DNA of 64,000 nucleotides, taken from contig NZ_JBAJMV010000001.1 in the NCBI RefSeq assembly GCF_036880965.1, forward strand, positions 930,001-994,000, read 5' to 3'. Every line of letters starts with the position of its first letter. Within the stretch, counting starts at the first letter, position 1. Source of the stretch: JAUASW01 sp036880965 (GTDB lineage: Bacteria; Pseudomonadota; Gammaproteobacteria; Burkholderiales; Burkholderiaceae_C). The position numbers and the translations under genes are program-made. The notes beneath the pieces are model-generated. The model saw nothing but the letters and a program-made list of their open reading frames with translations. It did no database searches and had not been told where the DNA came from. Positions 25,481-33,209 of the stretch are shown in pieces.

Positions 25481-26353
25481 TCAGCCGAACTCGCGCATGC
25501 GGCGCACCAGCTCGGGCCAGTCAGGGGGGGCATAGCCGGTGGCGGCGCGGAAGCGCCCGGAGTCCAGCGAGCGGTCGATCACCAGCTTGTCGTCCGGTGC
25601 AATCTCGTTGCTGCGCCCGTACTCGGCGGCCACCAGCCTGAGCAGCGTGTACTTGTCGATCGGCACCGTTGAAACATGCCAGGTACCGCGCAGTTCAGGA
25701 TGCGGCACCACATGCTCCTTCATCACCCGCGCCAGCTCGACCGTGGGCAGGCCCGAGAAGATGGCCTTGGTGAAGCCACGCACCGGCCCTTGCTGCGCCA
25801 GGAACCAGCCGACCAGCCCATGCGCACTGGCCAGTTCGTGGCCGATGATCGAGGTGCGCAAGGTGATTGCATTGTCGTAGTCGACTTCACCCATCAGCTT
25901 GCTGCGGCCGTAAAGATCGTAAGCGTCCGAAGCGTCGCTCTCCAGATAGCCGCCCTTCTTGCCGGAGAACACGCAGTCGGTGCTGACATGAATCAGCCGC
26001 GCGCCGGCCACCTGCGCCAGCCGTGCCAGGCGGTGCGGCAGCAGCGCGTTGATCGGAATCGCGGTAAGCGGGTCGTCCGCCTCGGCCAGTTGCTTGACCA
26101 CGCCGATGCAGTTGATCACCAGGTCGGGCTGCACCTGGGCGAACAAGCGGGTGAGGCTGTCCAGGCTCTCGACATCGACGCCGGCCACGAACTGTGCCGC
26201 AGGCGCCTTGGCCTGCAGCGTCTTGATGACAGCGGCACCACGCACCGAACCAAACACTTCGAAAGCCGGGTCCTGCGCAAACAGGCGCAGCACCGCATTG
26301 CCCAACATGCCGCTGGCACCCAGCACCAGCAGGCGGCGTTTCTCTTGATTCAT
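25481..26353 (-). CDS. RmlD-like nucleotide-sugar 4-reductase
   Basis: A 290-residue SDR of the dTDP-4-dehydrorhamnose reductase type: NADP-binding GASGMLGNAVL at 13-23, HVSTDCVFSGKKGGY near 123, and the catalytic YGRSK (Y-x-x-x-K) near 149. It lies between the 4,6-dehydratase and glycosyltransferase genes and should reduce the 4-keto intermediate. It lacks the roughly 80-residue C-terminal cupin of FnlB/Cap5F/WbjC proteins (about 370 residues). It is therefore closer in length to WbvR, the RmlD-like reductase of UDP-L-QuiNAc synthesis. The final sugar is thus uncertain. Confidence 0.82.
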   Translation of the reverse strand: MNQEKRRLLVLGASGMLGNAVLRLFAQDPAFEVFGSVRGAAVIKTLQAKAPAAQFVAGVDVESLDSLTRLFAQVQPDLVINCIGVVKQLAEADDPLTAIPINALLPHRLARLAQVAGARLIHVSTDCVFSGKKGGYLESDASDAYDLYGRSKLMGEVDYDNAITLRTSIIGHELASAHGLVGWFLAQQGPVRGFTKAIFSGLPTVELARVMKEHVVPHPELRGTWHVSTVPIDKYTLLRLVAAEYGRSNEIAPDDKLVIDRSLDSGRFRAATGYAPPDWPELVRRMREFG

Positions 26354-26369
26354 GCTCAGTCTTCTCTTC

Positions 26370-27587
26370 TCAAGGGCGCGCCGCGACGGCGCGCTCGAAA
26401 TGTTTCACCAGTGCGCTGGCCAGGCGCTCCGGCTCGTAGTGTTCGGCGTAGTAACGCCTGCCCGCTTCGCCCAGGGCTTGCCGCTCTGCCGCCGGCATGG
26501 CTTGCAGGGCCTGGGCCGCGGCTGCCAGTGCAGCACTGTCCTGTGCCGGGCTGGCCAATCCGGCGCCGGCCTCGCGCACCACGCGTGCACCTTCGCCATC
26601 GAGACTGGCCAGAATCGGGCGGCCAGCCGCCAGATAGGCCTGTATTTTGCTCGGAACCGTCAAGCTCAAGGCCGGGCCGCCCAGCAGACTGACCAGCAAG
26701 GCATCCGCCTGCGCAAAGATCGAGGGCATCTGCCCGGGCGGAAATCGCCCGGCCAGCGTGACCTGTGACAGCCCTCGCCTCTGGACCTGCTCGGCCAGCC
26801 AGGCATCGCGCGCGCCGCTGCCGACCAGCCACCAGCGGATGCCGGCATCCGGCCCCAGGCGCTCGGCGGCATCCAGCACGCAGTCCAGCGCCTGGACGGT
26901 GCCGAGGTTGCCGGCAAACACGATATTGAACACAGCGGGATCCAGGCCCAGCGGGCTTGGTGCCAGCGGGCCGGGCCTTGCTGCATCGCCCGGGTTCTCA
27001 TGCACCGCCACAGGCACGCCACCGGCCATGGCACGGACCGGCGCCAGAAAGGCCTGTGACTGCACCAGCAACAGGTTGGTGCGACGGTAGATCCAGCGCA
27101 CCACCACAGCCACCGCAGCCAGCGCCCGCTTGTTCCTGATGAAACCGGTGATTTCGAGGCTGTCGGGCCAAAGGTCCTGCACCCAGGTAACCAGCGCCGC
27201 CCCCTTGATCCACTTCAAGACGACGGCCGGTATCGCTTGCAGGATGGGGCTGGTGCCGTAGACGAAGATCACGTCAAAGCGACGGCCACGCAGCGCCCAC
27301 GCCCCCATCAGCGAGGCGCAGGCAATGAAGGACAGATAGTTCAGCACCAGCGCACGCGCACCGCCGGGGCCGCGCGGCAGCAGCGGCACGCGCACGATCT
27401 CGAAGCCCTGGTGCCGCTCGCGCTGGATGCCGCCGACGCGGTAGCCATCGAACAGCCGGCCTTCCGGATAGTTGGGCTTGCCGGTCAGCACCGTCACTTC
27501 GCAACCCTGCTCGACCAGCGATTGCGCGATCTCGTTGATGCGAAAGGACTCGGGCCAGAAATGCTGGCTCAGCAGCAAGACCTTCAT
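26370..27587 (-). CDS. GT4 glycosyltransferase, WbuB-like
   Basis: A 405-residue GT-B glycosyltransferase. Motifs include the N-terminal LLLSQHFWPESFRINEIA and TGKPNYPEG typical of the WbuB/WcaI subgroup, WVQDLWPDSLEITG near 132, and the C-terminal VFAGNLGTVQALDCVL and ALSLTVPSKIQAYLAAGRPI segments with the nucleotide-sugar-binding Glu region. In E. coli O26 and relatives WbuB follows fnlA-fnlB-fnlC and is taken to transfer the FucNAc residue; the same neighbourhood here suggests it uses the L-sugar made by the three preceding genes. ATGA overlap with the upstream GT gene. Confidence 0.85.
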   Translation of the reverse strand: MKVLLLSQHFWPESFRINEIAQSLVEQGCEVTVLTGKPNYPEGRLFDGYRVGGIQRERHQGFEIVRVPLLPRGPGGARALVLNYLSFIACASLMGAWALRGRRFDVIFVYGTSPILQAIPAVVLKWIKGAALVTWVQDLWPDSLEITGFIRNKRALAAVAVVVRWIYRRTNLLLVQSQAFLAPVRAMAGGVPVAVHENPGDAARPGPLAPSPLGLDPAVFNIVFAGNLGTVQALDCVLDAAERLGPDAGIRWWLVGSGARDAWLAEQVQRRGLSQVTLAGRFPPGQMPSIFAQADALLVSLLGGPALSLTVPSKIQAYLAAGRPILASLDGEGARVVREAGAGLASPAQDSAALAAAAQALQAMPAAERQALGEAGRRYYAEHYEPERLASALVKHFERAVAARP

Positions 27588-28624
27588 GCCGCCTCGTCGT
27601 GGAGCGCGCGCAGGAAATCCGCGGCGCCAACCGGCTGCAGCGGCGCCTCGGCCAGCTGCAGGAAGCGGCGCACTGCGCGAGCCATCGATACCGCCGAGCC
27701 CGGGTCGAAGGTCTGCACCGGTTCGCAGACATCGCGCACGAAATCCAGCTCGCCGGCCAGGATGGGCAGCCCGGCATTGCGCGCCTCGATCAGCGGCAGA
27801 CCAAAGGATTCGCTCGTGGACGGGAACATCAGCGCTCTGGAAGAGCCATAGAGCTGCAGCACGTCCGCATGCGCCAGCGTGCCAAGGTTGCTGACCTGCA
27901 AGCCCAGCTCGACCGCCCGGCCAGCGATCCAGCTCGCCAGGCCGGCGTCGCGCGAAGAGAGGGTCAGGGCCAGCGTTGGGCGCAGGCCCTGCTCGGCCAG
28001 CAAGGCCCAGGCCTCGATCAGCGTGCGATGGTTCTTGTGCGCCTCGCCGTCAGCAACGTAGACGAAATCCCAGCGCGGCGCCGGCACCTGCTCGGCCGCC
28101 TCGGCCGGCAATGCAAAGGGCATCACATGGATCTTGACGGGCTCGGCGCCATACCAGGCCCGCAGCGCCCGCGCCATCGAGGGCGTTTGCACCCAGTAGC
28201 TGGCAACACGGCGCCGGAACAAGCGGCTGATCGCCTGCTCGAAGCGCAGCCGTTGGCGCGTCTTCCAGCTGAAGGCTGCCAGCGGCACCAGGCCCAGGTA
28301 ATTGCGGTTTTGCTGAAACACCAGCACAGGCGCGGCATTGCGCATGAGCGGCGGCAGCCCATGGAAGCACAGCACCCGATCCTGAGCCCGACCAGCGCGG
28401 GCCAGTGAGACCTCGGCCCCCAGGCGCGAGCCGAAGCTGGCACGCACCCAGGTGATCTCGCTGCCCGCCGGAGGCACCAGGCGGCCACGTGCGCGCGCGT
28501 CCAGCCAGGCAACCAGCGGCCGCCCGGCTGGCCAGGCCGCCAGCAAGGCCTGCAGCAGCACAAAGCCGCCGCCGGTGTGGACATTGGGCGCGTACAGCAA
28601 CAGGCGCCCGGCCGCGTCGCTCAC
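27584..28624 (-). CDS. Glycosyltransferase family 4-like
   Basis: A 346-residue predicted glycosyltransferase with a GT-B layout. The N-terminal part contains YAPNVHTGGGFVLLQALL, and the C-terminal half has FVYVADGEAHKNHRTLIEAW and the acceptor/donor signature MFPSTSESFGLPLIEARNAGLPI with the E-x7-E pattern. Start is GTG at 28624, overlapping the oxygenase stop (GTGA), and the end overlaps the next GT by ATGA. The substrate cannot be told. It most resembles mannosyl/rhamnosyl transferases of O-antigen operons. Confidence 0.82.
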   Translation of the reverse strand: MSDAAGRLLLYAPNVHTGGGFVLLQALLAAWPAGRPLVAWLDARARGRLVPPAGSEITWVRASFGSRLGAEVSLARAGRAQDRVLCFHGLPPLMRNAAPVLVFQQNRNYLGLVPLAAFSWKTRQRLRFEQAISRLFRRRVASYWVQTPSMARALRAWYGAEPVKIHVMPFALPAEAAEQVPAPRWDFVYVADGEAHKNHRTLIEAWALLAEQGLRPTLALTLSSRDAGLASWIAGRAVELGLQVSNLGTLAHADVLQLYGSSRALMFPSTSESFGLPLIEARNAGLPILAGELDFVRDVCEPVQTFDPGSAVSMARAVRRFLQLAEAPLQPVGAADFLRALHDEAA

Positions 28625-29439
28625 TTCTTGGGACCTTGGTACACGTCCTTCTTGCCCAGGCCCTGAGGCACCAGCATGCGCACCGCCTGGCGCAGGCCGT
28701 TGTCGGCACGGGCCAGCAGGCGGCGCAACGGCTGCTCAGGGCGAGCACTGAATGAAGTGACGTTGAAATAGTCCTCGCCTGTCGGCGAGCGCGGCGAGAA
28801 GTAGTAATTCGAGACGCAGCAACGCACGCCGTCGGCCTGCACCGGACTGACCGAATGCCAGGAGGTGTGCGTCGTCTCCATCAGTGCCAGGCGGTTGAAG
28901 CGGCTGACGATGGTGGCGTTCCTGCGCACATCCCGGTCCCACAGCTCCAGGTTGCCGCCGTTCTCCAGCGTCCAGCCGGGCGTCACGTAGTAGAGCAGGT
29001 TGAGCGTGCGGTAGTAGGTGCGTGTGGCCTCGTGGGAATTGTCGATATGCGGGCCCAGGTGGTGGCCACGCACCATCGCGCTCAGGCCGCCGGCATAGAG
29101 ACTCGAGTCGGGGAGCTGCTGCTCAATGCCGGTGATGGCCTCGACTTCGGCCAGCACCCGCGGGTCCTGCACGGCGAAGGTGATGTCAGCCATCAGCGGG
29201 TCGAACTTCTCGAACGCCTTCGAGGTGTATTTCTTCTCGCGGAAGCTGTCCATCAAGCGCATCGACTCGGGCTTGGGGAAGGCGGCATGAATGCGCTCAG
29301 CCAGCGCCTGAGGAAGCAGGTCGTCGATGACGCAGTAGCGCACGCCGACCTCGGCACGCGAGGCCTCGAAAGCCTGCCGCAGCGCAGCGCGATCACGCGC
29401 CAGGCGCTCGACGATCAATTGAACCAGCTCTTCTTTCAT
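28621..29439 (-). CDS. 2-oxoglutarate/Fe(II) oxygenase, prolyl 4-hydroxylase-like
   Basis: A 272-residue dioxygenase. The iron triad is visible as His131 and Asp133 in GPHIDNSHEATR and His195 in TSWHSVSPV, with Arg206 in GVRCCVSNYYF placed to bind 2-oxoglutarate; NLLYYVTPGW and NGGNLELWDRD are typical of the P4H superfamily. The gene lies inside a tightly coupled polysaccharide operon, between a glycosyltransferase (4-nt overlap) and the polymerase gene (96-nt gap). This suggests it hydroxylates a sugar, lipid carrier or protein of the glycan pathway. The substrate is not known. Confidence 0.85.
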   Translation of the reverse strand: MKEELVQLIVERLARDRAALRQAFEASRAEVGVRYCVIDDLLPQALAERIHAAFPKPESMRLMDSFREKKYTSKAFEKFDPLMADITFAVQDPRVLAEVEAITGIEQQLPDSSLYAGGLSAMVRGHHLGPHIDNSHEATRTYYRTLNLLYYVTPGWTLENGGNLELWDRDVRRNATIVSRFNRLALMETTHTSWHSVSPVQADGVRCCVSNYYFSPRSPTGEDYFNVTSFSARPEQPLRRLLARADNGLRQAVRMLVPQGLGKKDVYQGPKK

Positions 29440-29535
29440 TCAAGGACCCGTAGCCGAATTGGAGGCGTATTGTCCCATCGCCATGCGGCACGTCTGCTCA
29501 TTGCCGCAAATCCGCATGCCAGGCCGAATGCGCGC

Positions 29536-30642
29536 TCAGCGCACCAGCCACAAGGGGGAAATGGGCTCGTAGGGCAACGGCGGGGCGAAGAAGTTGGAGA
29601 GCGGGTAGCGCAGCAAGGTATTGAGCAGCGCCACGCTGAGCAACAAGCCCAGCACCGCATTGCGCGACCACAGGCCCGACCGCGTGCTCGCCATGGAGCC
29701 GGACAATGCCACCAGGATCACCAGCGCGAACTGCCAGGCGCGGTCACCCACGGCAGCCATGGCTGAACCGAACAGCAGCAAGGACAGCGCGGGCATCGAC
29801 GCCAGCAAGGCACGCAACCACAGCATGTGCACCGCCTCAGCCTCTGGCGAATGCTGCTCCCGCCGCATCAGCGCGTGCACCATGGCAATGGCCACGAACA
29901 GCAGGGAAATCAGCGAAATCAGGTTGAGGCCGGCCGCACCCGACGCCTGCCCGGCATAGTCATCGAGCTTGGAACTGTCGATGTCGCTGCCCAAGGCGAG
30001 CGCCACCAGGCTCAGCGCAAAGGCAAGCGGTGCCAGGGCTGCACTCAGCCACCAGCGGCGCAGCCACCGCGTTGGAATGAGCGAAAACACGATGAAGGGC
30101 ACGCAGAACAGAAGCACCTGCAGATGCTGCGAAACGCCCAGCACGAAAGCCAGCAAGCCGAGCAGGCGATGCCCTCGCAGCACAGCCAGCAAGCCCATCA
30201 GGGTGATGGACAAGGCCAGCCCGGCCCGCAGCGCGTTTGCCTCGAACAGCGTGATGGCATACAGCTGAATCAGCAGGATCCACCACCACCCCAGGCCCAG
30301 CCGGCGCATGGCAAAGGTGCGCAGCCCCACGGAGACGCCTGCCAGCAAGGCGTAAGTCGTCGCTGCATCGAACCAGTCCAGCAGCCCCTTGGCGAGCGCA
30401 ACAAAACCCAGCTCGAAAGCGCCGCCACCCGGAATCAGCAGATAGGGGAAGGTCAAGGGCAGAAGCTCGAAGGCGGTCTGCCAGTCCGTGTCCTGCATGG
30501 CACGGAAGTAACTCATGTAGTTGGCGTAATCGTAGGAAAAGCTCTCTGCCGTGACCGGCAGCATGCGCAGAAGCACGAACAGGCCCGCCAGCAAGCCGCC
30601 CGCCAAAGCGTGATCGCGGCACTCGCCTCGGGGCTCGTTCAT
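29536..30642 (-). CDS. EpsG/Wzy-like polysaccharide polymerase
   Basis: A 368-residue polytopic inner-membrane protein with about ten hydrophobic segments and the early motif YDYANYMSYFRAM. That layout is typical of EpsG-family polymerases (O-antigen polymerase function). Polymerases diverge strongly, so the call rests on topology, this motif and its place among wzx, wzz and GT genes. The frame extends upstream to 30714, but the ATG at 30642 overlaps the GT2 stop (ATGA). The product would join lipid-linked repeat units at the periplasmic face. Confidence 0.75.
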   Translation of the reverse strand: MNEPRGECRDHALAGGLLAGLFVLLRMLPVTAESFSYDYANYMSYFRAMQDTDWQTAFELLPLTFPYLLIPGGGAFELGFVALAKGLLDWFDAATTYALLAGVSVGLRTFAMRRLGLGWWWILLIQLYAITLFEANALRAGLALSITLMGLLAVLRGHRLLGLLAFVLGVSQHLQVLLFCVPFIVFSLIPTRWLRRWWLSAALAPLAFALSLVALALGSDIDSSKLDDYAGQASGAAGLNLISLISLLFVAIAMVHALMRREQHSPEAEAVHMLWLRALLASMPALSLLLFGSAMAAVGDRAWQFALVILVALSGSMASTRSGLWSRNAVLGLLLSVALLNTLLRYPLSNFFAPPLPYEPISPLWLVR

Positions 30643-31562
30643 GCACCCGCCCCTTGCCGTGCCTTGTACTGGTAGTAGGCACGACGCAGCATGCCCACCA
30701 GCAGCTGGCGCCACACACCCAGTTCCATTGCCAGCGCGGGGCGCCTGCCCAGCGCCCGGAAGAACCAGCGCAGGGCCGTCAGCGGCCGGCCAGACTGGGC
30801 GTGATTCTTCGCGGCAATGGCCATGGCCCGCGCCAGCGAAGCCTGCCTGCCCTGCTGGCCTGGCTCAGCCTGCCAATAGCGCTCCATCACCTGCACGATT
30901 TCCTCGGCACGCGCCGGCTGCATGACCCGAAACGAGGCCGAGCCCTCATGGATCCGGTACTCCGCCAGTGGCTCCGCCACGCGAATGAAGGGCCCTTGCA
31001 CCGAGGCGCGCAGCCAGAACTCGAAATCAGGCACCTGGCGCAAGGCGGCGTTCCAGCCACCTTGCGCATCAAAGACCGTGCGGCGGAAGAAGGCGCCGGG
31101 ACCGGGCTGGCATACGAGGTCCACACAGAGGCGGCGGCGGTCGAATTCCTCTGCCTGCACCGTGCGCAGGCGCTGGCCTTGCGCGTCGATCAGCCAGAAG
31201 TCGCAATAGGCGACGGCGGCGTCCGGCCGGGCCTGCAAGGCCGTGACCATGCGGCTGATGGCACCCGGCAGCAGGCAGTCGTCCGAACTGAGATAGGCAA
31301 GGATTTCACCTTGCGCCTGCGCCCAGCCCTTGTTCAGGGTCGCGGCCTGGCCGCTGTTGGCCTGGCTGATCACGGTCAAGCGCCCCGGATGCGCCGCTTC
31401 GTAGCGACGCGCAACAGCCAAGGAGTCGTCGGTCGAGCCGTCGTCGATGACGATGTACTCGAGCGCCGCATAGTCCTGTGCCAGCACGCTCTCGATGGTC
31501 GCAGCCAGGTACTCCGCCTGATTGAAAACCGGGGTGATGAGGGTGACGGTGGGCAGGGGCAT
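30639..31562 (-). CDS. GT2 family glycosyltransferase
   Basis: A 307-residue GT-A fold glycosyltransferase. It begins TLITPVFNQAEYLAATIESVL, has VIDDGSTDDS near 42, YLSSDDCLLPGAI near 90 (the DXD-like metal site), and a C-terminal region with PDFEFWLRA. It adds one sugar to the lipid-linked unit in the cytoplasm; donor and acceptor are unknown. A TTG 12 nt upstream is possible, but the ATG at 31562 is preferred. It overlaps the polymerase gene by ATGA. Confidence 0.85.
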   Translation of the reverse strand: MPLPTVTLITPVFNQAEYLAATIESVLAQDYAALEYIVIDDGSTDDSLAVARRYEAAHPGRLTVISQANSGQAATLNKGWAQAQGEILAYLSSDDCLLPGAISRMVTALQARPDAAVAYCDFWLIDAQGQRLRTVQAEEFDRRRLCVDLVCQPGPGAFFRRTVFDAQGGWNAALRQVPDFEFWLRASVQGPFIRVAEPLAEYRIHEGSASFRVMQPARAEEIVQVMERYWQAEPGQQGRQASLARAMAIAAKNHAQSGRPLTALRWFFRALGRRPALAMELGVWRQLLVGMLRRAYYQYKARQGAGA

Positions 31563-31601
31563 GGGCAGGTTCAAGGACGGCGGGATTGTATGCAGCGCTG
31601 C

Positions 31602-32888
31602 TCAGCCGGCCGAGGGCGCCACCACCTCACGGCGCGCGCGCCGGCACAGCCAGAACAGCGCCGCAGAATCGGTGACCATGCGCAGTAGCCAGGCCAGGGC
31701 CGCGCCCATGACACCCCAGTGCGTCGTGAAGACCCAGAGCGCCAGCAGAAACAAAGGCAGCTCGGCGCTGTGCAACAAGGCCGGCGCCCGGTACTGCCCG
31801 GCGCCATGCAACCAGGTCAGCGGCACATGGGCCAGGCAGTTGATCAGGATGCCGACAGCAAACACCTGCAGCAAAGGCGCGCTGTGGCTCGCCAACTCGG
31901 CATTGATCCAGTGGCGCAAGAGGGGCTCCGCGAAGAAGGCCAGGCCGGCGCAGATCGGCAGCAGCACCAGGAAGAGAATTCGCACCGCGCGGTCATACAA
32001 GGCCCAGGCGCCCGCGTCCTGGCGCGCGGCCAGCGCGGCGAAGGCCGGGAACAGCACCGCCGTGAGCGCCCCGGGAATGATCCAGAGCTTGGTGACGATC
32101 TCCTGCGGCGTTGCGTAATAGGTCGTGGCCACCGCCGACACGGTGATGCCGATCACGAAACGGTCCACGTAGCCCATGAAGGGGCTGACCACATTGCTGA
32201 GCGTCAGCCAGCCGCCGGAAACCAGCAGGGGCCGCACCCAGTCAGGATCCCAACGCAGGCGCCCGCGCAACTGCGGCAGCGCACGCCAGACGAAGAAGCC
32301 ATGGACCAGGCAGGCCACAACCCGTCCCAGCGCCAGCGCCACTGTGATGGCCAGCAAGTCTGGCCCGAGCCACCGCATCACCAGCCAGGGGCCCGCGAAG
32401 GTCCATGCCCCCATGGGCAATCGGATGTAGTTCAGCACCTCGAAGGCATGCCGTGCTTCAAGCATGCCGCGCAGCCCGGCCGTCACCACGATGAAGGGCA
32501 TCGCCAGGCCCATGACTGCGCAGGCCGCAATGGCTTCGCGATAGTCGGGCACCTGCTTGAGCAGGCTGACACCCCAGGGCGCCAGCACCACCATCAGCAA
32601 GCCACCAACCGCCCCGAGCGCCGCCATCAGCAGCAGCGCCGTGGCACTGAGGGTGCCGATGCGCCGGTCGTCCTTGCGGTCGAGCAGGATGGCCAGTTGC
32701 TGTGTCAGCGCCCGACCCAGGCCCAGGTCGAACAGCCCGAAGTAGCTGGTGACCGCCCAGACCAGGGTCAGGAGGCCGAACCGCGCCTCGCCCAGGCCAT
32801 GGATCAGGGCCGGAATCGTGAACAGCGCCAGCAGCAGCGGCGCGCCCAGTCCGACGAGATTGAACAGCGTGTGGCGGGCGAGTTTCAA
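31602..32888 (-). CDS. Wzx-like lipid-linked oligosaccharide flippase
   Basis: A 428-residue integral membrane protein with about twelve hydrophobic segments, starting KLARHTLFNLVGLGAPLLLAL, the usual Wzx/MATE-type first helix. Motifs such as GLFDLGLGRALTQQLA and ILFPAFA-like ALFPAFAALAAR are typical of polysaccharide flippases. No ATG gives a complete N-terminus; the TTG at 32888 is the likely start because upstream sequence (to 33224) is low-complexity and not homologous. It is the first gene of the minus-strand glycan operon; a TACAAT -10-like element lies at 32928-32923, with no convincing -35. Confidence 0.82.
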   Translation of the reverse strand: MKLARHTLFNLVGLGAPLLLALFTIPALIHGLGEARFGLLTLVWAVTSYFGLFDLGLGRALTQQLAILLDRKDDRRIGTLSATALLLMAALGAVGGLLMVVLAPWGVSLLKQVPDYREAIAACAVMGLAMPFIVVTAGLRGMLEARHAFEVLNYIRLPMGAWTFAGPWLVMRWLGPDLLAITVALALGRVVACLVHGFFVWRALPQLRGRLRWDPDWVRPLLVSGGWLTLSNVVSPFMGYVDRFVIGITVSAVATTYYATPQEIVTKLWIIPGALTAVLFPAFAALAARQDAGAWALYDRAVRILFLVLLPICAGLAFFAEPLLRHWINAELASHSAPLLQVFAVGILINCLAHVPLTWLHGAGQYRAPALLHSAELPLFLLALWVFTTHWGVMGAALAWLLRMVTDSAALFWLCRRARREVVAPSAG

Positions 32889-32987
32889 GGGTGGGGGCTG
32901 AGCTGTCTGACGGGGGCGGCGGATTGTACGAGGCTGGTAATATTCGCCGCGCCGGGCCTGCGCCCGCCTCCGTCCTGACCCCGCCGC

Positions 32988-33209
32988 ATGCTGTCTTCCG
33001 TCCGCTTCGCCCTGTCTGTCCTGCTGGTCCTGCTGTTGTCGATGTCGCCGGCCTACGCCTACATCGACCCAAATGCCGGCGGCCTGCTGTTCCAGCTGCT
33101 GGCGCCCTTGTTTGCAGCCGTGCTGGGCGGTTGGCTGTTCCTGCGCCGCTGGATTTCCGACCTCGCCCGGCGCCTGTGGCGCCGCGTGCTGGGCCGGCCT
33201 GAGGAATGA
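32988..33209 (+). CDS. Small membrane protein with YIDP motif
   Basis: A 73-residue protein: signal-peptide-like N-terminus with likely cleavage near AYA, then AYIDPNAGGLLFQLL, a second hydrophobic helix (about 33-52), and a basic tail (RRWISDLARRLWRR). YIDP-x-x-G small proteins occur beside sulfatase-like or polysaccharide genes in other bacteria. The stop overlaps the start of the sulfatase-fold gene by ATGA, which suggests a partner or subunit. Its function is unknown. Confidence 0.75.
   Translation: MLSSVRFALSVLLVLLLSMSPAYAYIDPNAGGLLFQLLAPLFAAVLGGWLFLRRWISDLARRLWRRVLGRPEE

Noticed and set aside
32915..32943. TAATAT as a promoter -10 for the plus-strand small gene at 32988
   Set aside because: The -35 position is GC-rich without match to the consensus, so the call was not made.
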